Shown: positions 1 through 7,910 of the stretch, piece by piece | How the letters are laid out: each line of letters starts with the position of its first letter | Position numbering within the stretch: the stretch's first letter is position 1 | Assembly (NCBI GenBank): GCA_004431415.1 | Contig: QPMI01000645.1 | Coordinates: 122,545-186,544, forward strand | Length of the DNA: 64,000 nt | Direction: 5' to 3' | Source of the DNA: Cyanophora paradoxa | Lineage: Eukaryota; Glaucocystophyceae; Cyanophorales; Cyanophoraceae | The notes under the pieces: model-generated | Seen by the model: the letters and a program-made list of their open reading frames with translations, nothing else | The model's database searches: none | What the model was told of the DNA's origin: nothing | Translations under genes and position numbers: made by a program

Positions 1-30
1 ATAAAAATAATATATACAGAGCTGCAAACC

Positions 31-447
31 TCAGCATTCATTGTGTCTCCTTGTTATACTTGCGGGGTCTACCGGGTTTAGGGGATTTTGGGATGTCTCT
101 GCCTTTTGTTCCTCAGCAATAGCAGCGAGTTTTTCGGCGTATTTCCTATGATAGTATGCAAGCGATGATGCCTTCTTCTTTTCTCTGAACTCGGCATCAT
201 TCTGGTATTTCTCCTGTTTTTTATAGCATTGCCTTTCGAGGCATTGCTCCTTTGTTTTCTCATACCTAGCCTTGCGGACTGCCAGCTGTTTGGCTCGGAA
301 TTCGGGATCACTGTGATACCTTTCCCTGTACTTTTCGTTTCTCGCTTTTTTCTGCTCTGGGGACAGTTTGTATGGAGTTCTCTTTTTAGGCACTTCTGCG
401 ATTGCAGGGGTAGTTTCGATATCTGCCATCTTCCTATTAATAGCCAA
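31..447 (-). CDS. Small basic protein with repeated Y-x-x-DPEFR-type motifs
   Basis: This 138-residue protein is rich in Lys, Arg, Glu and Tyr. Residues about 30-105 contain imperfect repeats of a helical unit resembling RYHSDPEFRAKQ and KYQNDAEFREKK. Relatives occur at 1347-1592 in this element and at 43,392-43,682 in element B, so it is a recurring family. The composition suggests a DNA-binding or virion-core role, but that is inference; I do not recognise a named family. It is transcribed leftward from about 450 and may be the last gene of a module that continues left of the window. Confidence 0.7.
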   Translation of the reverse strand: MAINRKMADIETTPAIAEVPKKRTPYKLSPEQKKARNEKYRERYHSDPEFRAKQLAVRKARYEKTKEQCLERQCYKKQEKYQNDAEFREKKKASSLAYYHRKYAEKLAAIAEEQKAETSQNPLNPVDPASITRRHNEC

Positions 448-527
448 GAAAAGTTTTTTCTCTAATTAAATTAGGGGGTTATCCTTAAATCATTTTTTGT
501 GATGCAGCGAGATCTAATACTTCCTTG

Positions 528-690
528 TCCTTCTCTCTCTTGCTTCTGAGGCATTATCCTCATTATCTGACATCTCAAACTCCACTGTTGTCTCACAACA
601 TCTACTGTGGCAATTGCTCACCACATGCAGACTGAACATCTCGAAGAACTTTCGTATTATGTCCATATCTCTAATAAAACAGAGATAATT
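528..690. repeat. 163-bp direct repeat, copy 1 (partner 1719-1881)
   Basis: These bases match 1719-1881 with one visible mismatch. The partner lies inside the coding region of the 345-residue protein gene at 1576-2613, so this copy is a non-coding fragment of that gene. The two copies bracket about 1.03 kb that holds two small genes and the TGTCAGGCA cluster. Confidence 0.9.
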
Positions 691-711
691 CCTATACTGT
701 TACCATTAATG

Positions 712-900
712 GTTTGTCAGGCACTTACAATTTATTGTCAGGCACTATTATGGTATATCAGGCATTGTCAGGCACCTTTTTAGAAAACTTTTCTATAATA
801 CAAATTTCATTGTTGATCCAAGCAATGACATTGAGAATTGGAAACGTTTGTGAAAATCAATGTGTTTCCTGCCTGACAAACTTCTTGCTGCCTGACAACC
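712..900. repeat. Cluster of direct and inverted TGTCAGGCA motifs
   Basis: TTGTCAGGCAC occurs at 714-724, 734-744 and 764-774, with a partial TCAGGCA at 757-763. The reverse complement GCCTGACAA occurs at about 871-879 and 890-898. No credible gene covers the stretch; the short open frame at 714-932 reads through the repeats. Clustered sites in both orientations suggest a binding site for a replication or regulatory protein, or a remnant of small inverted-repeat elements. That role is inference. Confidence 0.6.
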
Positions 901-969
901 TTTCATCAACAAAAAATGATTGTGTAAACTAACTTAAAGATTTACAGATATATTAATAAGAAAACAACA

Positions 970-1269
970 ATGACTGCTCAAATTGCCAAAGGAATTCTTG
1001 CCGAAAAGATTGAAAAAGATACCCTCTGGAAAGATCATAAAGGATTAGTTGATGCTATTGTAGAGAGTGGTCTCCACTCAACAGGAATAAACATTGGTCA
1101 GGCTGATAATAAGCGAAACAAGGAATTTCGACAGAAAGTAGAGAGAGATGTATTGGGCATGATAATAGACCCAAACTACCTCTCTTCAATTAACAAAAAA
1201 AATCATTCAAACACTGCCACAAGAAAACGACTCTTTAACAAATTAATGAGTCGTTCTACTTCATCTTAA
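970..1269 (+). CDS. Hypothetical 99-residue protein
   Basis: This small, charged, probably soluble protein starts at an ATG preceded by an A-rich leader. It has no signal peptide or membrane segment. It contains a Lys/Arg-rich C-terminus and a central stretch reading GLHSTGINIGQADNKR. No family is recognised and no counterpart is seen in element B. It lies in the roughly 1-kb segment between the two 163-bp repeats, so it may have arrived with that segment. Coding status rests on length, composition and position between divergent genes. Confidence 0.5.
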   Translation: MTAQIAKGILAEKIEKDTLWKDHKGLVDAIVESGLHSTGINIGQADNKRNKEFRQKVERDVLGMIIDPNYLSSINKKNHSNTATRKRLFNKLMSRSTSS

Positions 1270-1346
1270 ACAATAAAGCCAATTCCTTTGTATATATTTT
1301 TATAGCTGCCTCAGTAGCATACTGAGACCGCTTTGTTTCAATTATC

Positions 1347-1592
1347 TTATAGACCTGGGGGTCCATTGCTACTATCAGTTGGCAAATAATATTTAATCGG
1401 TCTTCCTCTGGGTCTCTGCTCCTCTTTTTGGGCTTTTCTGCGATAATAGGATGCCAGGGCTTGCTGCTTTTTATACTCTCTATATTCTGGGTCCTCTCTA
1501 TATCGTTTCTGCATTGCTAGAATGTGTCTAATAGCACCCTCAGTTAAAGGCTCATCACTGGTAAACTCGATTAAACTAATAGTATCCTCCAT
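1347..1592 (-). CDS. Small protein with one Y-R-x-DPEYR motif
   Basis: This 81-residue protein belongs to the same small basic family as 31-447. It has a single unit reading RYREDPEYREYKKQ near residue 32, followed by a basic stretch with SYYRRKAQ. The N-terminus is acidic (SLIEFTSDEPLTEG). Its start overlaps the 3' end of the gene at 1576-2613 by 17 bases in a different frame, so the two are probably co-transcribed leftward. Function unknown. Confidence 0.6.
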   Translation of the reverse strand: MEDTISLIEFTSDEPLTEGAIRHILAMQKRYREDPEYREYKKQQALASYYRRKAQKEEQRPRGRPIKYYLPTDSSNGPPGL

Positions 1593-2613
1593 TTATATTC
1601 CCAGAGAAAACGTTTTCTGCTGGCAGAGAACTTCTCCTTGGATACTCCTGTTGCTCCTGTTGCTCATATGTATACTCTGTGGGGTCTGCTGACATTGACT
1701 CCACAGAAACTGTAGACCTCCTTCTCTCTCTTGCTTCTGAGGCATTATCCTCATTATCTGACATCTCAAACTCCACTGTTGTCTCACAACATCCACTGTG
1801 GCAATTGCTCACCACATGCAGACTGAACATCTCGAAGAACTTTCGTATTATGTCCATATCTCTAATAAAACAGAGATAATTAAACCAAACTCGTCTTTTA
1901 TATACTGTTGGGGCAACTCCCTTTTCTACTTCAGCTTTGGTGGCACCAGGTTCAATGGTTCCCTTTTGGGTTTTTGTTTTCATTTCATCTACTGCCTGCT
2001 CATCGATTTGGTTCTCTTTCTTAGCAATAAACTGTTTATCTGGGACACCAGTGATTCCCATTTTATAAACTTCCTTTCGAAGCATCTCCTTTAGCTTGGC
2101 TCTCTCTTTCTTCTCAGTAACATACTGCTCCAAAGCACTGGATTTGGCTTCCAGATCTTTGAGTTTAGCAGTCATCTCATCCCATTGAGCCTTGGGAATT
2201 CGATGAACATTCTGAGTGGGAGCAGTCTTGTATGTGACTTCACCAGCCATAGACTGAATTACCTTGTCTGATTCCTTACTAAGACCTTCACCTTTGCGAG
2301 CCAATGACAGATCTTGCAAGCCTAAACCTTTATCATCAGCAGCACCAATAATTCGCCTGGCACCCTCAGCAACAGCTTTCATTTTCGAAGCTTCAGGTGA
2401 GATGTTGAGTTGGTCACTGGTTGAAGCTTGTGGGGCTTTGTCATCGACTGATTCCTCATAGGCAGCATTGAGGGGGTCTTCTTCTTGCTGTGAGGGCTTC
2501 ACCTCATTCATACCATTGAATTTCAGTGGATCTGTGTTAATGGATCCATTGTTTCCACCACCTGAATAGCCAACAGCCCCAGCTGGGATCCCTATTTTTC
2601 GTTTGGGAGGCAT
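1576..2613 (-). CDS. Conserved element protein with central coiled coil (345 residues)
   Basis: The N-terminus is basic and Gly/Pro-rich (PPKRKIGIPAG), followed by a low-complexity acidic segment. Residues about 145-200 form a charged probable coiled coil (LEAKSSALEQYVTEKKERAK). The C-terminal part has several Cys and His residues and then a Ser/Glu-rich tail. The coiled-coil section is shared with 44,659-45,291 in element B, which sits in the same place next to the ATPase gene. The C-terminal section contains the 163-bp repeat also present at 528-690. A virion or packaging role is only inferred from position. Confidence 0.75.
   Translation of the reverse strand: MPPKRKIGIPAGAVGYSGGGNNGSINTDPLKFNGMNEVKPSQQEEDPLNAAYEESVDDKAPQASTSDQLNISPEASKMKAVAEGARRIIGAADDKGLGLQDLSLARKGEGLSKESDKVIQSMAGEVTYKTAPTQNVHRIPKAQWDEMTAKLKDLEAKSSALEQYVTEKKERAKLKEMLRKEVYKMGITGVPDKQFIAKKENQIDEQAVDEMKTKTQKGTIEPGATKAEVEKGVAPTVYKRRVWFNYLCFIRDMDIIRKFFEMFSLHVVSNCHSGCCETTVEFEMSDNEDNASEARERRRSTVSVESMSADPTEYTYEQQEQQEYPRRSSLPAENVFSGNINGGYY
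1719..1881. repeat. 163-bp direct repeat, copy 2 (partner 528-690)
   Basis: This copy lies inside the 345-residue protein gene, which reads through it. It is therefore the probable source of the non-coding fragment at 528-690. One base differs between the copies by eye. Confidence 0.9.
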
Positions 2614-2641
2614 TGTATCTTTATTAGAATGAGAGATAATT

Positions 2642-3435
2642 TTATAAACCGCGTTTATATCGCATCAATTTATTGCTATGGACTTGGCTTTTCACTTCTT
2701 TGGGGGCTTCCTCTTTCTCTGGTGGTTTCAGTTCATCTTCTTTCTTTTTTGGCTTCCTGTGGAAGCGAGGAAAATCGAAATCTCCAACTAAATCGGCTTT
2801 ATCGACATAGTAGCCCACATTATACTTGAAAGATGTATAAACAAGGAACTGGTATGAGTGAACATACTCTTCAAAGAGTTTATAGAAGTCTTCTTTTCGA
2901 GGAAAAGTCGAAAACTCCTCTGCAAATGCCTCCAGCTCTTTTTGGTTGCTTGCACAAACCATAATTACTATATCACTATTGCAGCGAATAACACTTGCGA
3001 CCTTTCTTAATTTTTGGGAAATAGTTATAATTGATATATTGACATGTCTGCCACGAACATAAAGCATTCCCACTGTTTTATCTCGACTGAGATCCAGCTG
3101 GTCATTTTCTATCATATCCTCTAAAATCACCAGCATATGGTTAAGTTCTTCTCCTTTCTCCCTTTTTGCCTCTCTTTCTTTTATAATTTTCGACATGTAT
3201 TGGGGATCCCATGCACCCAGTTGAACAGTAGCAGCTTTGTCCAAAAATGTGAAAATGAGGTAGCGGATATAATAAGTGTTGTATCAATCTTTTTGGCATC
3301 ATGCAGCTGTTTCAAATAATATTTTACAGCTTCTGTTTTTCCGCATCCACTTTTTCCGAGTATGAGTAGTCGAAAAGGGGGTTCTATCATTTCACCAGCA
3401 TTGAATTCCTCCAAATCAGAACTTGGTATAGGCAT
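2642..3435 (-). pseudogene. FtsK/HerA-type (A32-like) genome-packaging ATPase, one frameshift
   Basis: This would be the motor that loads DNA into the capsid. The first part, from the ATG at 3435, has a clear Walker A, GKSGCGKT, at residues 27-34. The second part carries a Walker B-like LVILEDMI and the pattern VNISIITISQ typical of this ATPase family. The frame changes once near 3240, next to a run of five A on the + strand. The two frames together give about 265 residues, normal for virophage and PLV packaging ATPases. The rest of the gene is well preserved, so either a recent mutation or an assembly indel is possible. The tail is Lys/Glu/Pro-rich. A more decayed copy lies at 45,301-46,057. 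Confidence 0.85.
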
Positions 3436-3491
3436 TGTGTATCTTTCTATAAAGAAACAGATAAAAATAATGCAAGGTGACTGAATATGGT

Positions 3492-4445
3492 TTACATGTT
3501 AGAAAGGAATCTTTTAATGCAGCCCTCAATATCAGTTTCGGTGTATGGGATTCTCAGCAGTTTAATGTTGTTAGCTTCACAGTATCGATTTTTAATAGCA
3601 TCTCTTTTCTTCACTTCTTCATGCATTTTTTCTCCACCAAAGAAAGCATTTGGTTTGAAGTGTTGACTTCCATCATATTCAATTGCACAATTAAACGATG
3701 GAAGATAGAAATCGAACCTAAGAGGCTGAATAAACCTACATTCCGGAAATACATGATTTCGAGCAAAACCAAAACCCCTTTTTAGCAAATACTTCAAAAC
3801 CTGCTTTTCTCCTTTGGACATTTTTTTGAAACAGTTAGGGCATCCATGACCGCTGTAATGCTGTGATGGGTTTTGTGAGAACTCTCGATTGCAAGAGTTG
3901 CATTTGATTAAGACCTTTGTGTATGCATTTACATACTGAACTTTGGAATAATCGTAGTCATCTCCATGGATTTCTCTTGCTCTCTCAATGAATTGGGAAG
4001 TTGTGAAACGTCTATGTTTACCATTCTTTTCAAGAAAGCACTTTCTACATCCACCATCTCCTCTAAGATGGGCATATGCTAATTGCTGGAATATTGAACC
4101 ACAGGAATTGCATCCAATTGTAACTTTCTTCTTTTTTCGGATATATCCAAGGTTAGAGTAATCATATTTGTTGCCATGAATGGACTTTGCTTCTTCAACA
4201 AAGTCTTCTTCTGGTGTTCGCTGTCTTAAATGTAAAGCATTTCTTGCACATTGTTTACACCCTCCTGAGCTTCCTTGTTTTATATGACCTCCAGCAGTTA
4301 TTTGGAAATATACCTGGCAGGTGTTGCAAAGAATAGTTATATGTTTCAACCAACCTTTGTAATCAACTTTATCATATCCGTATTTATCACCATGCATTTC
4401 CCGGCTTCTGAATATAAACTCTTCATTCGAAAGTCGTGGAACCAT
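3492..4445 (-). CDS. Zinc-ribbon repeat protein with C-terminal Vsr/PD-(D/E)XK-type endonuclease domain
   Basis: This 317-residue protein has three repeated N-terminal units (about residues 8-60, 75-125, 145-200). Each has a YDYSKV-like motif followed by paired C-x2-C cysteines and an H-x-x-G-x-G-C-x-x-C ending. The C-terminal domain (about 205-317) reads RFDFYLPSF, AIEYDGSQHF and later KLLRIPY, the pattern of Vsr-like nucleases found in free-standing homing endonucleases of phages and giant viruses. It lies between the ATPase and MCP genes. In element B those genes are adjacent with no insert, so this is probably a mobile nuclease gene inserted in A. A small relative with a single unit lies at 18,011-18,283. 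Confidence 0.8.
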   Translation of the reverse strand: MVPRLSNEEFIFRSREMHGDKYGYDKVDYKGWLKHITILCNTCQVYFQITAGGHIKQGSSGGCKQCARNALHLRQRTPEEDFVEEAKSIHGNKYDYSNLGYIRKKKKVTIGCNSCGSIFQQLAYAHLRGDGGCRKCFLEKNGKHRRFTTSQFIERAREIHGDDYDYSKVQYVNAYTKVLIKCNSCNREFSQNPSQHYSGHGCPNCFKKMSKGEKQVLKYLLKRGFGFARNHVFPECRFIQPLRFDFYLPSFNCAIEYDGSQHFKPNAFFGGEKMHEEVKKRDAIKNRYCEANNIKLLRIPYTETDIEGCIKRFLSNM

Positions 4446-4517
4446 TGGATACGATTTTACACTCTCAAAAATAAATAATCATTTTTTCTTTAAATGCCTT
4501 ACGAGAAATGGTAAGAT

Positions 4518-5884
4518 CTAAAGATTTATACGTCTTAAACCATCGCGATCCAAAATTATGAAGCTATGCATGAGAGCGCGAACATTAACATCGATTACCT
4601 TATCTGATGGCATGTAGAGTGTGAGGAATGAAGATGAGGAATTTGTCAGGTCGACAAAGCCACTTTGAGCGATATTTCGAATTGCCTTTTCTCCATCAAG
4701 GCAGAATGGGAGTCCTGAAAGGACATAGCGATCAGCAACCTTATCCATGTTAGAGCATTTGAAGGCATCAGCAATTAGCTCAGCACCTTTGAGTAGGGAA
4801 ATTGGCTCAGTGGCATAAAGTCGCTGTCCATTAATTTCAACAGTGAAAGTAATATCTTTGGAGTTGGCATAGGTCTTAAGAACACTGTGGGAGCCATTGG
4901 ATTTGTCAACAGTTTCATGATCACGAACTGAAACAAGCAGAGCATATACAAGACCTGAGATTTGAGAGAGGTTAATTCGATTGGGTTGGGCATTGCCCTT
5001 GGCAGGGAAAGCACTAGCATCTACAAATCCAATATCAAGGGAGGGAATAGCCATGCCAGTAGTCTTTACTTTTTCAATTACAGTAGCGAAAAGCTCATCA
5101 GAAACATTAATAGCATGCATGTAAAGGCGAGGAGAAGTAATAGAAATAACAGGAGTTGTTGCACCAAGACTGAAAGTGGTGATGTTTTGACCAACATGGG
5201 CAAGGGTTCCATCTGTAAAGTTTCCAAGACCATCATCAGCAGTTGCATCAACAGTTCCAACAGCAGTTGTGAGTTCACGACCACCATAGGAAGTTTCAAC
5301 ATAACCCTTTCCAGCATCCTTAAACCAAACAGTAACAACCATTTCACCAGATAAAGCACCAAGGGGAAGGTAGTGATTTAGCCAAGGCACTGGGATCTCA
5401 ACGAAAAATGAGCCACCAAGTCGGTTGGTTCCATGAGCAGGGATACCATGAACCATGCCCATTGAGCGTTTCTTTTTAGCTAGTTGATCCTCCGAATAAT
5501 AGACCAGGGGAAATGAGCAAGGAAATCAGAAGGGATGTGGTAGGTGTAAGATCCATAGGTAATTTCAAGTCGCTGAACTAAAGCACCAACTGGGCGAGTG
5601 TATCCATTGCGAACAAGGTCCGTATCACCAGCAAAAGTGATGGCTGGAAGGTCGAAAGCAAGTTCGAGTTTTCCACAGAAATTGTAGCGAGGTAGCTTGA
5701 AGGAAATGCGATTTCCAACATTATTCTCAAAAGTATTGCTGGGATTCACAACAACTAGAACTGGCTTAGACTTGGATTCGAGACCAAGCATAAGGGAGTT
5801 ATCCAGGAAAAAGGCTTTCGCCTCCTCTGGGGTTGTTAGGGCTTCTTTCAGCGAAAGTCTTTGAAGAGTGGAAGTGATATCCAT
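4518..5884 (-). pseudogene. Major capsid protein (probable double jelly-roll), one frameshift
   Basis: The gene starts at ATG 5884 (MDITSTLQRL), matching the start of the copy in B. The N-terminal part includes LPRYNF, GDTDLVRNGY and VGALVQRLEITYGS. The second part begins near AKKKRSMGMVHGIP and includes IPVPWLNHYLPLGAL and a conserved FVDLTNSSS near the C-terminus. The total would be about 455 residues. The reading frame shifts by -1 near 5500 at TTTCCCC. Element B also shifts within the same short region but at a different codon, which argues against one shared programmed frameshift. The capsid call rests on length, beta-rich pattern, conservation in both elements and position beside the ATPase and minor capsid genes; the fold was not tested. 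Confidence 0.7.
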
Positions 5885-5937
5885 TATATTCTCTTTTATT
5901 ATACTGCAACATAAAAAATCTACCAATGATCCTTAAT

Positions 5938-6948
5938 TTATGCGAAGCTTGTAATAACTGGATAGGAAGGGTGAAGCTGTGACATTCGCATCTTAAAGTA
6001 TTCATAAACTGGGTCCCCAGCTGGCTCATCACCATAGCGAATTTCAAAGGTAAGATGAACAGGTTGACCCTCAAAATCAATTGGTTCATTAATAGCATTT
6101 ACAATATCAACCGAGAAAGTGGATAATCCAACTTTCTTATTATAGTATTTGTAAAGTGGATGAGCCTCTGTTGAATTGTAAACTACATGCTCACCATAGT
6201 CTTTGTCAGGAACCACTATTTTATGGAAGTAACCAGTCAGAAGACCATCCCCACATTGCACCAGATCACCCAGCTCTTTTACTCTCACAAACAAAACACT
6301 GTCCCTGGTCTTCTCAGGCTCAAATGAAGATATAATACCGTTTACTCGAGTTCCAGTAAAGATACCATCAGTGAGAGCATCATAAACTTGTGATTGGATT
6401 GAGGAATTGCCATATCTTCCAGGATCAAGACCAAGCAGTCTACCTGAACTCAATAGCTTTTGAATTGTTTGCAGGTTTGGATTTACAGCAAGTGAGAAAG
6501 CCAGGTAAAACTTTTTTTCGGAATGGAATACTATTCGTTTCAGTGACTCATCCCATTTGCAGCGAAGAGATGGTTTAGGATTTTTCAAATCGAACTTTTC
6601 ATTAATAACATTCACCAGTTGTTGGTGGCTTTGGATGGGGGCTTTGCGACTTATAATGATTTGTTTCCACTGTTCAAAGTCCTCAGCTGGGCGAACTGTG
6701 GGGATACCATCAATTCCAGCTCCTGCAAGTTCTTCAGAATAGTAAATACTAAATGAATTGTCGATTGTTACATCTCCTACTTTGGTTTCCCCACTCACCA
6801 TAGGGATGCTGTTATAAAATTCGGCTGATACCAGTCTCACAGCCCTCACATTCTCATAACTACTGGGGAGTCTAGCCACAAAGCTTGATGTGGGACCATC
6901 ACCAGAGATTGTATTAAATGAGCTAACCTCGATGTAATCCACAGGCAT
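5938..6948 (-). CDS. Probable minor capsid / penton-type virion protein (336 residues)
   Basis: The N-terminus (MPVDYIEVSSFNT) is followed by VRAVRLVSAEFYNSIP, a signature also found in the divergently transcribed neighbour at 6978 (VLYAEIPNSIYNS) and in both copies in element B. The proteins are beta-rich and have no membrane segments. Two adjacent genes sharing this N-terminal signature look like an ancient duplication. Similar small proteins accompany MCP genes in PLVs, hence the minor capsid call, but no jelly-roll could be verified. The start lies 29 bases from the start of the + strand neighbour, leaving room for one shared AT-rich promoter. The counterpart in B is 47,522-48,592. Confidence 0.6.
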   Translation of the reverse strand: MPVDYIEVSSFNTISGDGPTSSFVARLPSSYENVRAVRLVSAEFYNSIPMVSGETKVGDVTIDNSFSIYYSEELAGAGIDGIPTVRPAEDFEQWKQIIISRKAPIQSHQQLVNVINEKFDLKNPKPSLRCKWDESLKRIVFHSEKKFYLAFSLAVNPNLQTIQKLLSSGRLLGLDPGRYGNSSIQSQVYDALTDGIFTGTRVNGIISSFEPEKTRDSVLFVRVKELGDLVQCGDGLLTGYFHKIVVPDKDYGEHVVYNSTEAHPLYKYYNKKVGLSTFSVDIVNAINEPIDFEGQPVHLTFEIRYGDEPAGDPVYEYFKMRMSQLHPSYPVITSFA

Positions 6949-6977
6949 TCTTCTTTTATCTATATTTATATATTAAA
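6949..6977. promoter_or_regulatory. AT-rich divergent promoter between the two minor capsid genes
   Basis: The 29-base gap contains TCTATATTTATATATT, which gives TATA-like boxes in both directions close to each ATG. The same compact divergent layout recurs at 48,593-48,619 in element B. Confidence 0.5.
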
Positions 6978-7910
6978 ATGAATCGACTTGTTAATATTGA
7001 TAGCAGGGATAGAAGCCAAGGACAAAATGAAAACTCTTACAGGGTCACCCTCACAACTCCAGTAGAGAGACCAAGGGAATGCAGGGTTCTTTATGCAGAG
7101 ATTCCAAACAGTATCTATAACAGTGTGGGGACTGATCATTTAACAGTTGATTTTAACTACCAAGATGGTTCATATAACCAAGTGATCACACAACAAGTGT
7201 ATCCCCTTCCCAGTGGCTACATCAATCAGGGTCATTTTGGGGTCACACACCCTTATAATTATGGGCTGAACTATTCAAGCTTCCAAACAATTGCAGGCAA
7301 AACAGTAGCTTTTGAGTTCAAAATATTCTACAACCCAACAACCTATAAAGTGGAGTTTTACAGTAATCATGAGTTTCGTTTTATTGCAAGCAACAAGCGA
7401 ATAGGGAAGCTTTTGGGTGTAAGTTCTACTGAATACACCACTGGGTATTATAGCACTCCTCCTGTTGGTGGATCTCCATATCGACCTGAGAACCTTTTAA
7501 AGTATGATGGTAAACCTATTACACCTGATCACCCAGCATGGGGAATCACCTTCTCAGGACCCAGACTCTCCTCAAAGCCCTTGCAGTACTATTTCACCAG
7601 TAATAAGATGTCTGATATGAATGCTGAGCAGTATCTGTACATGCATATTAAAGAGCTTACCCCCTTTGCCAGCAGACACAATATAATTCCGAAATCGCTA
7701 CCACATAACCAGGGAGCTATCCTTAGATTGCAATTGAGTAAAGATATAGGTGGCTATGTTTACCATAGTGGTGAACATGCAGAATTTATTCAAATCAATG
7801 ACAGAAACCTGGTGATAAGGGAACTCACAGTTGAGTTTAAAGATTACTTTGGTGAACTGATTGATATGAATGGAATCGATAATTCGTTTCAGTTGGAGTT
7901 TATCGAATAA
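6978..7910 (+). CDS. Second probable minor capsid / virion protein (310 residues)
   Basis: The protein opens with MNRLVNIDSRDRSQ, then RVTLTTPVERPRECRVLYAEIPNSIYNS, the same signature as its divergent neighbour. The middle is rich in Tyr, Phe and Asn. The C-terminal third includes MNAEQYLYMHIKELTPFASR, conserved as MNSDQYLFLVCEELRPFASK in element B. No signal peptide or membrane segment is seen. It overlaps the 3' end of the convergent lipase gene by 11 bases; the B copies overlap by 9, so the arrangement is conserved. A structural role is inferred from conservation and context. Confidence 0.6.
   Translation: MNRLVNIDSRDRSQGQNENSYRVTLTTPVERPRECRVLYAEIPNSIYNSVGTDHLTVDFNYQDGSYNQVITQQVYPLPSGYINQGHFGVTHPYNYGLNYSSFQTIAGKTVAFEFKIFYNPTTYKVEFYSNHEFRFIASNKRIGKLLGVSSTEYTTGYYSTPPVGGSPYRPENLLKYDGKPITPDHPAWGITFSGPRLSSKPLQYYFTSNKMSDMNAEQYLYMHIKELTPFASRHNIIPKSLPHNQGAILRLQLSKDIGGYVYHSGEHAEFIQINDRNLVIRELTVEFKDYFGELIDMNGIDNSFQLEFIE

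Noticed and set aside
714-932. Small protein gene on the + strand
   Set aside because: The frame merely reads through the TGTCAGGCA repeats and has no start context or similarity.
5078-5362. Leu-rich - strand frame inside the capsid gene
   Set aside because: A shifted-frame shadow of the capsid coding sequence; the hydrophobicity is a by-product of codon use.
5490-5515. Programmed -1 frameshift at TTTCCCC in the capsid gene
   Set aside because: Element B also shifts frame in this region but at a different codon and without the same slippery sequence. TTTCCCC is not a classical slippery site. Mutation or assembly error is simpler.
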